In this document: one piece after another, positions 1-10,622 of the stretch
Numbering within the stretch: the first letter of the stretch is position 1
Layout: the number at the start of each line of letters is the position of its first letter
From: JAXGXQ01 sp040772685
Lineage (GTDB): Bacteria > Bacillota > Clostridia > Saccharofermentanales > UBA5734
Assembly: GCA_040772685.1 (NCBI GenBank)
Contig: JAXGXQ010000005.1
Coordinates: 1-64,000 of the forward strand
Length of the DNA stretch: 64,000 bases
Reading direction: 5' to 3'
Translations under genes and position numbers: made by a program
The notes under the pieces: model-generated
Seen by the model: only the letters and a program-made list of their open reading frames with translations
What the model was told of the DNA's origin: nothing
Database searches by the model: none

Positions 1-8
1 ATTTGATT

Positions 9-91
9 TGGTGCGGATGACAGGACTTGAACCTGCATGCTCTCGCACTGGAACCTAAATCCAGCGTGTCTGCCAATTCCACCACATCCGC
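9..91 (-). tRNA. tRNA-Leu (anticodon UAG)
   Basis: Read on the minus strand this folds as a class II tRNA with acceptor GCGGATG pairing to CATCCGC and an encoded CCA end. The anticodon stem CTGGA/TCCAG encloses the loop TTTAGGT, giving anticodon UAG, which reads CUA codons. A long variable arm (about 14 nt) and the T loop GGTTCAAGTCC fit tRNA-Leu. Its terminator lies outside the window. Confidence 0.97.
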
Positions 92-111
92 GTTTTTGTT
101 GGGCAATAAGG

Positions 112-141
112 ATTATATCATCCTTTGAGGATTATAGTCGA
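112..141 (-). promoter_or_regulatory. Candidate promoter of tRNA-Leu
   Basis: On the minus strand, TCGACT (136-141) and TATAAT (112-117) are separated by 18 bp. Transcription would start about 15 nt before the tRNA. The promoter lies inside the last codons of the upstream HAD gene, so the tRNA need not depend on readthrough. Confidence 0.5.
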
Positions 142-804
142 AATTTCGCTTAATGAATTAATAATCATGTCGGCGCTTGCCAGATTCTGCTCGCCTGAAG
201 TCGGGTTACGGTAGCCGATGCAGGTGATACCAGCCGCTTTTGCTGACAAACTGCCGGCTTCGCTGTCCTCGATCGCGACTGCCGCGCTTGCTGGTACTCC
301 TGCTAATTCAAGAGCACGCAGGTAACCATCGGGAGCAGGTTTTTTCTCGGGCACTTCGTCACCGCCAACTGTTGCTTCAAACCAGTCGCTGAGTTGATAA
401 TATTCCAGCACGCGGTCCACATAATAGCGGTTGGATGAGGACGAAACTGCCAGGCGGATATCCTGCTGACGCAGTTGTTTAAGGACATCGGTAAGTCCAT
501 TGCTTAATGGGATCTGCCGTTCACGCATTTGCCCGATAATAAAGTCGTACTGCATGCGTTCGAGTTCTGCCGGGCTTTGGCTGAGGTTATATTCCTTGAT
601 AAACTTCAACCACAACTCATGCAGCGGATAGCCGACTGAGCGGGAAAAATCGACATCTTTTTGTATACCCAAATGATCCAGAATGGCGTGTTTAGCGGCG
701 TCATGCAAAGGCTCACTGTCAACGATAACTCCATCCAGATCAAAAATAACCAGTTGAATGTCCTCAACAAATTTTTCGTCTTTTATTGAAAGAGTGGACT
801 TCAT
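118..804 (-). CDS. HAD superfamily (subfamily IA) hydrolase, phosphoglucomutase-like
   Basis: A 228-aa HAD hydrolase of the beta-phosphoglucomutase/phosphatase type, presumably cytosolic, acting on small phosphorylated metabolites. Motif I DLDGVIVDSEP sits at about residues 22-32 with Asp22 as nucleophile and Asp24 as acid/base. Motif II is the Ser of AVSSSSNR, motif III the Lys in KKPAPDGY and motif IV the acidic pair in AIEDSEAG. The helical cap between motifs I and II fits subfamily IA. I chose ATG at 804 because AAAGGAA lies just upstream; the alternative TTG at 825 overlaps that ribosome site. The substrate cannot be told from sequence. Confidence 0.85.
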   Translation of the reverse strand: MKSTLSIKDEKFVEDIQLVIFDLDGVIVDSEPLHDAAKHAILDHLGIQKDVDFSRSVGYPLHELWLKFIKEYNLSQSPAELERMQYDFIIGQMRERQIPLSNGLTDVLKQLRQQDIRLAVSSSSNRYYVDRVLEYYQLSDWFEATVGGDEVPEKKPAPDGYLRALELAGVPASAAVAIEDSEAGSLSAKAAGITCIGYRNPTSGEQNLASADMIINSLSEISTIILKG

Positions 805-956
805 TGATAAATAAGTTCCTTTCAACTAGTGCTGCAAACGCTGCTTTTGGGCGACAACTATTGTATTATACCGGAAATCGCTCATCTTTGGCAGTAAAAC
901 TACGCGAAAATGTGATCTGCTGCGATCTGATATACTGAATGAACGGGGGTGATTAA

Positions 957-1688
957 ATGCTGAGTGAAAAACTGACCAATAAGTTGCAGTCTCTGGTCGA
1001 TCAGTCGCAACGCATTGTCTTTTTTGGCGGTGCAGGTGTTTCAACTGAAAGCGGCCTGCCGGATTTTCGCAGTGTAGATGGTATATACAGCCAAAAATAT
1101 GATTATCCGCCGGAAACAATGCTCAGTCACCAGTTTTACGTACAGGAGCCGGAAAAATTCTTTGAGTTCTACCGCGACAAACTGCTTTTCCCGGCAGCGC
1201 GTCCGAATGCAGCGCACAAGAAGCTGGCCGAACTGGAAGCAGCCGGCCGTTTGTCTGCGGTAATAACGCAAAACATAGACGGCTTGCATCAAATGGCTGG
1301 CAGCCAGAATGTTCTCGAATTGCACGGCAGTGTCCTGCGTAACTTCTGTGAACGCTGCACTAAACCTTATGATGTTGAGCGGATTATGGCGACCAGCGGA
1401 GTTCCCCACTGCAATTGTGGCGGCCGGATTAAGCCGGATGTTGTTCTTTACGGCGAAGGCCTTGATTCGGGTGTGATGGACAGTGCTGTCACGGCTTTGC
1501 AACAGGCAGATATGCTGATAATTGGCGGCACATCGCTCGTGGTTTATCCAGCGGCCGGTTTGGTCAACTATTACCGGGGTAACCGATTGGTTCTGATCAA
1601 CAAACAGCCCGGGCCGATGGATGATCAAGCTGACTTGTTCATACAGGCACCGATTGGCGAGGTAATGTCGCAGATTAAGGTAACCTGA
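957..1688 (+). CDS. cobB: Sir2-family NAD-dependent protein deacylase (sirtuin)
   Basis: A 243-aa sirtuin that removes acyl groups from protein lysines using NAD+, producing nicotinamide and O-acyl-ADP-ribose. The NAD-binding GGAGVSTESGLPDFR is near residue 24, TQNIDGLH near 103, and the catalytic His is in ELHGSV. A zinc ribbon is formed by CERC and the later CNC pair, followed by KPDVVLYGE. Length matches the bacterial class. It is monocistronic on the plus strand, with a GGGGGTG ribosome site 5 nt before ATG, and converges on lepA. Substrates are unknown. Confidence 0.95.
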   Translation: MLSEKLTNKLQSLVDQSQRIVFFGGAGVSTESGLPDFRSVDGIYSQKYDYPPETMLSHQFYVQEPEKFFEFYRDKLLFPAARPNAAHKKLAELEAAGRLSAVITQNIDGLHQMAGSQNVLELHGSVLRNFCERCTKPYDVERIMATSGVPHCNCGGRIKPDVVLYGEGLDSGVMDSAVTALQQADMLIIGGTSLVVYPAAGLVNYYRGNRLVLINKQPGPMDDQADLFIQAPIGEVMSQIKVT

Positions 1689-1690
1689 CA

Positions 1691-1727
1691 AAAATCCTGA
1701 CAAAGTTTGATGCTTTGTCAGGATTTT
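1691..1727. terminator. Bidirectional hairpin terminator between cobB and lepA
   Basis: A perfect 15-bp inverted repeat (1691-1705 and 1713-1727) with a 7-nt loop starts 2 nt after the cobB stop. The arms begin AAAA and end TTTT, so either strand has a short U tract. It probably stops transcription from both convergent units. Confidence 0.8.
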
Positions 1728-1740
1728 GAATTTCTTCTAT

Positions 1741-1782
1741 TTGTCGTGTCTTGTCACGTTTTTGTCGTGTCTTGTCACGTTT
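1741..1782. repeat. Two tandem 21-bp direct repeats
   Basis: The unit TTGTCGTGTCTTGTCACGTTT occurs twice in perfect tandem (1741-1761 and 1762-1782) in the short gap between cobB and lepA. The first copy starts 13 bp after the terminator. No function is evident; a replication-slippage duplication is the simplest explanation. Confidence 0.85.
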
Positions 1783-1819
1783 TGGCTCTCTATGTCGCCG
1801 CTTTACCGGAGCCGCACCC

Positions 1820-3631
1820 TTACTCGTCCAGCCTCAGCACGCTCATAAAGGCTTCCTGTGGCACTTCCACGCTGCCGACCTGACGCATGCGCTTCTTGCC
1901 TTCCTTCTGCTTTTCAAGCAGCTTCTTTTTACGTGTTATATCGCCTCCATAGCACTTGGCTAGCACGTCCTTACGGAAAGCACGTACAGTTTCGCGGGCA
2001 ATTATCTTGCCGCCGATGCAGGCCTGGATCGGCACTTCAAACTGCTGGCGCGGTATGTTCTCTTTGAGCTTCTCAGCCATGCGGCGGGCACGGGCATAGG
2101 CTTTATCACGGTGCACAATAAAGGAAAGCGCATCGACGACATCACCGGCCAGCATGATATCCAGCTTGACCAGATCAGATGGCTCATAGCCTTTGAGTTC
2201 ATAATCCAGCGAGGCGTAGCCGCGGGTGCGCGATTTTAAGGCATCAAAGAAGTCGTAGATAATTTCATTCAACGGCATGTCATAATGAAGCATTACGCGG
2301 GTGGTGTCCAGGTAAGCCATGTCCTTAAACGTACCGCGTCGCTCCTGGCAAAGCTCCATAATATTGCCGACATATTCCTTCGGTGTCATGATGGTGGCGG
2401 CGACAATCGGTTCTGAAATCACTTCAACCTCACCCATATCGGGCATATTTGTCGGATTATCGAGCTTGAACTTATCACCATTTTTCATTTCGACCTTGTA
2501 AACAACAGAAGGGGCGGTTGAAATCAAGTCGAGTAAAAACTCGCGTTCGAGGCGTTCCTGGATTATTTCATAATGCAGCAAACCGAGAAAGCCGCAGCGG
2601 AAGCCAAAGCCAAGGGCAGCTGAGGTTTCCGGTTCAAAGGAAAGCGCGGCATCATTCAACTGCAAACGCTCCAGGGCATCACGCAAATCTGGATAATCGG
2701 CGCCGTCTACCGGGTAAAGGCCGCAGAAAACCATTTGCTGCACAGGCTTGTAGCCGGGCAGCGCGGTTTTGGCAGGCGCAGCCATCAAAGTGACCGTATC
2801 GCCAACACCTGTGTCGCGCACATTTTTGATATTAGCAACAATATAGCCAACATCACCGGCCAGCAGTTCTTCGGTTGGCACATAGCCGCCGGGACGGAAA
2901 TAGCCCAGCTCGGTAATGATGAAATCCTTACCGGTGTTCATCATCAGAATGTTGTCGCCGTTTCGTACTCTACCGGCCTTGACGTTCACACTGACAATAA
3001 CCCCTTTGTAAGTATCGTATTTAGAATCAAAGACCAGCGCCTGCAAAGGTGCATCTTCATCGGCCTCCGGAGCTGGCAGGTACTGGACGATTTTTTCCAG
3101 AACCTCATCAATGTTGAGGTCAGTTTTAGCCGAAATCAGCGGTGCATAGCTGGCATCCAAGCCGATAACATCTTCGATTTCTTTACGAACTTCCTCTGGC
3201 TGGGCCGAAGGCAGGTCGATTTTATTGATAACCGGCAAAACCTCAAGGTTGGCGTCAATTGTCAGGTAAGCATTGGCCAGCGTCTGAGCTTCAATGCCCT
3301 GAGCGGCGTCAACTACCAGCAGAGCGCCGTCGCAGGCAGCCAACGAACGTGAAACTTCGTAGTTGAAGTCCACGTGGCCTGGTGTATCAATCAGGTTCAG
3401 TGTGTAGATATGGCCGTCTTTGGCTTTGTAAGCCATCCGCACCGCCTGCGCCTTAATTGTGATACCGCGCTCACGCTCGATGTCCATGTTGTCGAGCACC
3501 TGGCTTTGCATCTGGCGCGCAGTCAACACGCCGGTATGTTCAATCAGGCGGTCAGCTAGTGTTGATTTACCGTGGTCGATGTGGGCTACAATGCAAAAGT
3601 TGCGAATATACTGTCGTCTGTCAGATGGCAT
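1820..3631 (-). CDS. lepA: Elongation factor 4 (LepA), ribosome back-translocating GTPase
   Basis: A 603-aa translational GTPase that acts on stalled or mis-translocated ribosomes. The G domain shows AHIDHGKST (P loop), the switch segment RERGITI, DTPGHVDF and NKID. Domain II and the EF-G-like domains III and V follow, and the LepA-specific C-terminal domain ends with the basic GGDITRKKKLLEKQKEGKKR. Length equals the family norm (about 600). The ATG has GGAGG 12 nt upstream, slightly long. It is last in the minus-strand run hisS-aspS-lepB-lepA, 42 nt after lepB. Confidence 0.98.
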   Translation of the reverse strand: MPSDRRQYIRNFCIVAHIDHGKSTLADRLIEHTGVLTARQMQSQVLDNMDIERERGITIKAQAVRMAYKAKDGHIYTLNLIDTPGHVDFNYEVSRSLAACDGALLVVDAAQGIEAQTLANAYLTIDANLEVLPVINKIDLPSAQPEEVRKEIEDVIGLDASYAPLISAKTDLNIDEVLEKIVQYLPAPEADEDAPLQALVFDSKYDTYKGVIVSVNVKAGRVRNGDNILMMNTGKDFIITELGYFRPGGYVPTEELLAGDVGYIVANIKNVRDTGVGDTVTLMAAPAKTALPGYKPVQQMVFCGLYPVDGADYPDLRDALERLQLNDAALSFEPETSAALGFGFRCGFLGLLHYEIIQERLEREFLLDLISTAPSVVYKVEMKNGDKFKLDNPTNMPDMGEVEVISEPIVAATIMTPKEYVGNIMELCQERRGTFKDMAYLDTTRVMLHYDMPLNEIIYDFFDALKSRTRGYASLDYELKGYEPSDLVKLDIMLAGDVVDALSFIVHRDKAYARARRMAEKLKENIPRQQFEVPIQACIGGKIIARETVRAFRKDVLAKCYGGDITRKKKLLEKQKEGKKRMRQVGSVEVPQEAFMSVLRLDE

Positions 3632-3673
3632 ACAGCAGGTTAGTCCTCCAAATTTATAGGTTAGATGTAGTTG

Positions 3674-4276
3674 TTATCTGGGAACGCCGAATTTATTCAG
3701 CGGGCTGATGCGCAGCAGCACCTCACCGATAATCAGGTCTTTATGTACTGGTCCAAAGAAACGGCTGTCTGTACTGTTGCAGCGATTATCGCCCATCACA
3801 TAGTATTCGTCTTCCTTCAGAGTTACCGTCGAATACTGATCGTTGTGCGGATCAGTATCAACTTCACAGCTGACATATGGCTCTACGAGCAACTCACCGT
3901 TGCGATAAACCGCGTGATCGCGGATTTCAATCGTATCGCCGGGTTCGCCGATAACGCGCTTCACAATATGGACATCGCCGGGGTGATACGGTAGTCCTGC
4001 GGTTGTAATCGTTACAATGTCACCGGCCTTGATACCGTTAAACCACTTCGAAACCTTTTCCACAATCAGCTGGTCCTGATCATGAAGTGTATCATCCATC
4101 GAGTGACCGATAACAGAATTGCGCTGAATTACAAAAGTTACAATCAGCAGGCCAAGCAAGATGGCAAATAAAATGTACTTGGCCCAATCCAGGATTTCCA
4201 TAAGCAAATCAAGCTGGCGACTGCGTTGACGCTGTTCGCCTGTTTGGGTGATGTCTGGATTTTGATTGCGTTTCAT
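3674..4276 (-). CDS. lepB: Signal peptidase I
   Basis: A 200-aa membrane-anchored serine protease that removes signal peptides from exported proteins. One transmembrane helix (about residues 33-50) precedes the catalytic Ser59 in GHSMDDTL; the family usually has SMxPTL, so the Pro position is Asp here. The general base is Lys106 in HIVKRVIGEPGD, and box E appears as MGDNRCNSTDSRFFGPV. Short Gram-positive architecture. It lies between aspS and lepA with gaps under 50 nt, so co-transcription is likely. The ribosome site is weak (GGAACT). Confidence 0.95.
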   Translation of the reverse strand: MKRNQNPDITQTGEQRQRSRQLDLLMEILDWAKYILFAILLGLLIVTFVIQRNSVIGHSMDDTLHDQDQLIVEKVSKWFNGIKAGDIVTITTAGLPYHPGDVHIVKRVIGEPGDTIEIRDHAVYRNGELLVEPYVSCEVDTDPHNDQYSTVTLKEDEYYVMGDNRCNSTDSRFFGPVHKDLIIGEVLLRISPLNKFGVPR

Positions 4277-4300
4277 ATAAATCAGTTAGTTCCGTTAATG

Positions 4301-6145
<1,845 letters not shown>

Positions 6146-6173
6146 TGTCGGCCTCCAGTGTTATTATTTAAAG

Positions 6174-7430
6174 TTATTTTTTAAGTAGTTCGGCAAGATT
6201 ATCTAAATCGTTGAGATTGATCTCTGTTTCACTGCCGTCACTCAGGTTGCGCAGTTTGGCTTTACCGGTTTCAACTTCAGTATCGCCGACAACAATCACT
6301 GCCGATGCCGTTTTGGCGGCATATTTCAGCTGAGCTTTGAGGCTGCGGCCAATCAGGTCCGTCGCCACGCCGATTCCACGCTCACGCAGGCGGGCACAAA
6401 GCAAGGCGGCGGCGTCACGGGTTGTTGGCAATGGCGCCAGATACAGCGGCAACAAAGGCGGCTGTGGCAGTTCCAGTTTCTGGGCTTCCAGTTCCATTAA
6501 GAGACGTTCCACACCCAGTGCGAAGCCGATACCAGGTGTCGGCTGACCGCCAATCGATTCTACCAAACCATCGTAGCGGCCACCGCCGCAAATAGTTCCC
6601 TGAGTGCCGACATGTTCGGAAACAAATTCAAATACAGTTCGGGTGTAGTAATCCAGCCCGCGCACAATTCCGCGGTCAATAACCGGCTCAATGCCCAGTA
6701 GCTTTAAGTGGTGCTGCAGACCGGCGAAGTGTTCCGCACAATCAGAGCAGAGGTTGTCAAGCAGGGCCGGCGCGTTTTTGGTAACAGTCTGGCAGCGTTC
6801 CACCTTGCAATCGATGACCCGCAAAGGGTTTTTCTCAAAACGCACATTGCAGGTTTCGCAAAGTGTGCCCAGATGCGGGCGCAGATAATCGCGCAGCAAC
6901 TCATTGTAAGAGGCACGGCAAACAGGGCAGCCAATACTGTTGATGTGCAGACTGGTCTGCTTTAGCCCCAGTCGGGCGAAATACTGCTGGAGCAGATGAA
7001 TCAGCTCAGCGTCAACCGCAGGTCCTTCTGCACCGAAAGCTTCGGCACCAAACTGGTGAAATTCGCGGTAACGGCCTTTTTGGACGTTCTCGTAACGGAA
7101 AGCCGTAATATCATAAAACAGGCGAACCGGTGATGGCAGCGAGGCCATCCCGTTTTCAATATAGGCGCGGACCACACCGGCTGTGCCTTCCGGGCGCAAA
7201 GTCAGGCTGCGGCCCCCTTTGTCGGTGAAAGTGTACATTTCCTTGGTGACAACGTCAGTGGTGTCGCCAACCCCGCGTTCGAACAATTCGGTGTACTCGA
7301 AAGTCGGTACCCGGATTTCCTGATACCCGTAATTAGCACAGGTTTCAGCGAAAGCTCGCTCAACCCATTGCCAACGGGTGATTTCGGCCGGCAGTATGTC
7401 ACGAGTCCCTTTAGGGGCGCTGATCTTCAT
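6174..7430 (-). CDS. hisS: Histidyl-tRNA synthetase
   Basis: A 418-aa class II synthetase charging tRNA-His. It starts with the family signature KGTRDILP. Motif 2 is YRYREFHQFGAE-like (GRYREFHQFGAE), the histidine-A signature is GLDYYTRTVFE, motif 3 is GFALGVERL, and a C-terminal anticodon-binding domain follows. Extra cysteines in CPVC, CETC and CSDC suggest a small zinc-binding insertion, which some bacterial HisRS have. ATG at 7430 is preferred because GAGGAG is 7 nt upstream; the longer TTG reading overlaps that site. First gene of the hisS-aspS-lepB-lepA run. Confidence 0.98.
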   Translation of the reverse strand: MKISAPKGTRDILPAEITRWQWVERAFAETCANYGYQEIRVPTFEYTELFERGVGDTTDVVTKEMYTFTDKGGRSLTLRPEGTAGVVRAYIENGMASLPSPVRLFYDITAFRYENVQKGRYREFHQFGAEAFGAEGPAVDAELIHLLQQYFARLGLKQTSLHINSIGCPVCRASYNELLRDYLRPHLGTLCETCNVRFEKNPLRVIDCKVERCQTVTKNAPALLDNLCSDCAEHFAGLQHHLKLLGIEPVIDRGIVRGLDYYTRTVFEFVSEHVGTQGTICGGGRYDGLVESIGGQPTPGIGFALGVERLLMELEAQKLELPQPPLLPLYLAPLPTTRDAAALLCARLRERGIGVATDLIGRSLKAQLKYAAKTASAVIVVGDTEVETGKAKLRNLSDGSETEINLNDLDNLAELLKK

Positions 7431-7468
7431 TAAGTTTCTCCTCAAATCAACATTGCGATATCCGATAC

Positions 7469-7497
7469 ATTATATCGTATTTTTGTAGTGATCTAAA
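7469..7497 (-). promoter_or_regulatory. Promoter of the hisS-aspS-lepB-lepA operon
   Basis: Minus-strand TTTAGA (7492-7497), 17 bp, then TATAAT (7469-7474). The leader would be about 35 nt, too short for a T-box riboswitch. Confidence 0.6.
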
Positions 7498-7503
7498 GAG
7501 TGA

Positions 7504-7533
7504 AATGCTCCGAAGCGTCAGCAGCGGAGCATT
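7504..7533 (-). terminator. Hairpin downstream of cysK
   Basis: AATGCTCCG (7504-7512) pairs with CGGAGCATT (7525-7533), a perfect 9-bp stem with a 12-nt loop just after the cysK stop. The U tract is weak, so termination may be partial. Confidence 0.55.
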
Positions 7534-7539
7534 GTGTGA

Positions 7540-8475
7540 TTAATCTTGCTGGAAGAGAGTTGTCGAAAGATAGCGTTCGCCGGTATCCGGCAGGATCACA
7601 ACAATCCGTTTGCCTGCCATTTCCGGCCGTTTAGCGATTTCAATCGCTGCATGCAGTGCTGCGCCGGAGGAGATACCCACCAGCAAACCTTCTGTCTGGG
7701 CAGCCAGCCTGGCCGCGGCAAAGGCTTCATCGTTCTCAACTTTGAAGATTTCATCAACTATATCGAGGTTCATGATCTTGGGAATAAAGCCTGCGCCAAT
7801 TCCCTGGATTTTGTGCGGCCCGGATTTGCCGCCGGAAAGTACCGGTGAATCCGCAGGTTCAACCGCTACGATGCGGACTGACGGCACCTTTTCTCTTAAA
7901 AGTTCGCCGACACCGGTTAAAGTACCGCCGGTACCAATGCCGGCAATGAAAACATCCAACTCACCATCGGTATCTCTAAGGATTTCCACACCTGTGGTAT
8001 TGCGATGGATATCAACATTGGCCTGGTTCTCAAACTGTTTGACCATCAGTGAGCCGGGATTTTGAGCGACAATTTCTTCCGCAGCCGCGATAGCACCAGT
8101 CATGCCCTGAGGGCCCGGAGTCAGCACCAGCTCAGCGCCTAATGCCTTAAGCAGATTGCGGCGTTCCATGCTCATTGTTTCCGGCATAGTCAGAATGAGG
8201 CGATAGCCGCGTGCGGCGCAGACAAACGCCAAAGCAATACCGGTGTTGCCGCTGGTTGATTCAACAACAATACCGCCCGGCTTCAGCAGGCCGCGCTTTT
8301 CTGCGTCGAGGATCATAGCATTGCCAATCCTATCCTTTACTGAAGACAGTGGATTAAAGGATTCCAGTTTAGCGACAATCTGTGCTTTGAGCCCGAGCTT
8401 CTTTGTGATGTTTCGAAGTTCGAGTAAAGGTGTATTGCCTATCAGGTCAGTTAGTGTGGCAGCAATTTTTGTCAT
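7540..8475 (-). CDS. cysK: Cysteine synthase A (O-acetylserine sulfhydrylase)
   Basis: A 311-aa PLP enzyme that forms cysteine from O-acetylserine and sulfide. PLP Lys is in SSVKDRIGNAM, the substrate loop is ESTSGNTGIAL, and the phosphate-binding loop is GIGTGGTLTGVG, followed by GIGAGFIP. Length is typical. It is a single-gene unit with its own strong promoter and a downstream hairpin. Together with metY near 36 kb it gives two routes of sulfide assimilation. Regulation by one of the two Rrf2 proteins near 35 kb is possible but inferred. Confidence 0.97.
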   Translation of the reverse strand: MTKIAATLTDLIGNTPLLELRNITKKLGLKAQIVAKLESFNPLSSVKDRIGNAMILDAEKRGLLKPGGIVVESTSGNTGIALAFVCAARGYRLILTMPETMSMERRNLLKALGAELVLTPGPQGMTGAIAAAEEIVAQNPGSLMVKQFENQANVDIHRNTTGVEILRDTDGELDVFIAGIGTGGTLTGVGELLREKVPSVRIVAVEPADSPVLSGGKSGPHKIQGIGAGFIPKIMNLDIVDEIFKVENDEAFAAARLAAQTEGLLVGISSGAALHAAIEIAKRPEMAGKRIVVILPDTGERYLSTTLFQQD

Positions 8476-8557
8476 GATATATTTCCTTTCAAGCCGTTAA
8501 GTAAGGCCAAACATATTATTATAATCCATATGTTTTCAGTATGATTTAATGACTATT

Positions 8558-8586
8558 ATAATATGCCTATATATCAGCCTTGTCAA
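8558..8586 (-). promoter_or_regulatory. Strong sigma-A type promoter of cysK
   Basis: Minus strand: perfect TTGACA (8581-8586), 17-bp spacer, TATTAT (8558-8563). The leader is about 75 nt, with no room for a T-box. Confidence 0.8.
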
Positions 8587-8626
8587 GATTTTGTTGATCA
8601 TTTATTTGTTATTGCCCTTATATTTA

Positions 8627-9172
8627 CTATGATTTAAACTTGATCGAATTTTCACGTTCACGCAGACGGTTGAAAGCATTAATAATTACCCGAGGCAATT
8701 CGAAGTTGTCATAATCTGCCAAAAACTGACTGTTCAGCTCGGCCAGAGGGCGTAAAAAGGGATTGCCTGCAAGGTTAAGCTCTACACTGAAATTTAGTCT
8801 GGACAGACAAAAAATGGCCACAATCGTAAAGATCGGCCAGGCTTCTTTAAGGTTTAGTCTGATTTCGATTTGGAGACGCTTTTGTTTTGTACCAAGCACA
8901 ATTGATTCGTCACGGCCGGGCGGGGCCAGATCGAGTAACAAACTCAGCCAGGCAGCTTCTGTAGCGTAAAGATAGCCAGCAACTTCGTTATTGCCCGTGA
9001 GCACAAGAACAGCGTGAGGATCGTGTTGGTTATTCGGTTCGCGCCGCAACCGCACAGGATCGCCGGGCCGCATTCGCTCGGCGACCTGTCGGTAGGGTTG
9101 GCGTTGGGTCCAGGCAACGCCTGCCGGCAGTATGAAATCAACTGGACCAACAGGCAATTGCAGCTCAGCCAC
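8627..9172 (-). CDS. HIRAN-domain protein
   Basis: A protein of about 181 aa. The segment from VAERMRPGDPVRLRREP through NNQHDPHAVLV and EVAGYLYATEA matches the HIRAN pattern (G-x-x-L-x-L-x-x-E-x-x-N-x-x-D-x-x-A-V), a small domain that binds DNA 3' ends in repair helicases but also occurs alone in bacteria. The C-terminal 90 residues have no recognised motif. I favour GTG at 9172, which overlaps the gcvPB stop by 8 nt; no clear ribosome site is visible, so translational coupling is likely. A TTG start upstream inside gcvPB is possible but less plausible. Last gene of the gcv run; role unknown. Confidence 0.65.
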   Translation of the reverse strand: MAELQLPVGPVDFILPAGVAWTQRQPYRQVAERMRPGDPVRLRREPNNQHDPHAVLVLTGNNEVAGYLYATEAAWLSLLLDLAPPGRDESIVLGTKQKRLQIEIRLNLKEAWPIFTIVAIFCLSRLNFSVELNLAGNPFLRPLAELNSQFLADYDNFELPRVIINAFNRLRERENSIKFKS

Positions 9173-10622
9173 GCAGAATCGGTTTGCGCGCGGCACGCAG
9201 TTCGTCAGGGCGCGAGACCGGTGTGTTATGAGGAGCCTCATGCAGAAGTTCGGGTGTTTCTTCCGCTTCTTTGGCAATCGCGATCATGGCATCGGCGAAG
9301 GCGTCCAGAGTCTCGCGGGTTTCAGTCTCGGTCGGCTCGACCATCATGGCTTCCTTTACAGTCAAGGGGAAATAAACTGTAGGCGGATAAAAACCGTAGT
9401 CGATAATCCGCTTGGCAATATCGAGTGTGGAGCTGCCGAGAGCTTTTTGGCGGCTGCCGCTGATAATGAATTCATGCAGCACAGGCTCATCAAAGGGAAC
9501 ATCGTAGTAGGGGCGGACCCGGTGCAGTAAGTAATTCGCATGGGTTACGGCGGCTTCCGAAACGCGTTTAAGCCCCACCGCGCCATATGCCCGGATATAA
9601 GTGTAGGCGCGTACCAGCATACCGAAGTTGCCGTAAAATGAACGAACCCGGCCAATCGAAAGCGGACCCGGTGATTCGAATACAAATTTCTCGTCACGCT
9701 TGCGGACAACAGGGCCCGGCAGGAATGGCACCAGCGCTTCGCAGACACCAACCGGGCCTGCACCCGGACCACCGCCGCCGTGAGGTGTACTGAATGTTTT
9801 GTGCAGATTCAGGTGCACAACATCGAAGCCCATATCGCCGGGACGTGTTTGCATCAAAATGGCATTGGCATTAGCACCGTCAAAGTAAAGCAGGCCGCCT
9901 GCATCATGAACCAGGCTGGCAATCTCAGCAATTTCAGTTTCAAATAGCCCGAGCGTATTGGGGTTGGTAAGCATCAGGCCGGCCGTGTCCGGACCAACAG
10001 CAGCTCTAAGGGCTTCGATATCAACTGTACCGCGCTCATTAGTGTGGATCTCACGCACTTTATAGCCAACCATCATTGCAGAAGCCGGATTTGTACCATG
10101 GGCGGAATCGGGAATGATCATGACATTTCGGGCAGTATCACCCCGCGATTCATGGTAGGCACGGATCATCAGCAGGCCTGTCAGTTCACCATGAGCGCCG
10201 GCGGCAGGCTGCAGTGTAAAGCGTGCGGTGCCACAGATCTGGCAAAGCAGTTCTTCCAGTTCATACATCAGCTGCAGGCAGCCTTGAGCGGTATCCGGAT
10301 CCTGCAGTGGATGCACTCCGGCAAACCCCGGCAGTGCCGCCATATCCTCGTTTACCTTCGGGTTGTATTTCATGGTACAGGAGCCGAGCGGATACATTCC
10401 ATTGTCGACACCGTAGTTCTTCAAAGAAAGATTGGTATAATGCCGGACAACTTCGTTTTCAGCTACTTCCGGCAGATCAGGTGGTGTTTCACGCAATTGA
10501 CAGGCACTGAAAAGCGAGTTCAGAGAACTGGCCTTGCTTTCGGGCGCAGGCAAGTAGTCTCTGCTATGTCCCGGTTGTGAACGTTCGAAAATCAAGCGGG
10601 CTTCTTCCTTTTTATTAATCAT
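9165..10622 (-). CDS. gcvPB: Glycine dehydrogenase (decarboxylating) subunit 2
   Basis: A 485-aa PLP subunit of the P protein of the glycine cleavage system. It decarboxylates glycine and passes the aminomethyl group to lipoyl-GcvH. The PLP Lys is in HLNLHKTFSTPHGGGGPG, preceded by DGANANAI. The split P protein (PA plus PB) is normal in Bacillota. The start codon shares one base with the gcvPA stop (TGATG) and GGAGGTGA lies inside the end of gcvPA, so the two subunits are coupled in translation. Confidence 0.97.
   Translation of the reverse strand: MINKKEEARLIFERSQPGHSRDYLPAPESKASSLNSLFSACQLRETPPDLPEVAENEVVRHYTNLSLKNYGVDNGMYPLGSCTMKYNPKVNEDMAALPGFAGVHPLQDPDTAQGCLQLMYELEELLCQICGTARFTLQPAAGAHGELTGLLMIRAYHESRGDTARNVMIIPDSAHGTNPASAMMVGYKVREIHTNERGTVDIEALRAAVGPDTAGLMLTNPNTLGLFETEIAEIASLVHDAGGLLYFDGANANAILMQTRPGDMGFDVVHLNLHKTFSTPHGGGGPGAGPVGVCEALVPFLPGPVVRKRDEKFVFESPGPLSIGRVRSFYGNFGMLVRAYTYIRAYGAVGLKRVSEAAVTHANYLLHRVRPYYDVPFDEPVLHEFIISGSRQKALGSSTLDIAKRIIDYGFYPPTVYFPLTVKEAMMVEPTETETRETLDAFADAMIAIAKEAEETPELLHEAPHNTPVSRPDELRAARKPILRG

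Noticed and set aside
7431..7500. T-box leader upstream of hisS (and of cysK at 8476-8550)
   Set aside because: Predicted leaders are about 35 and 75 nt; a T-box needs roughly 200 nt and its conserved box sequence is absent.
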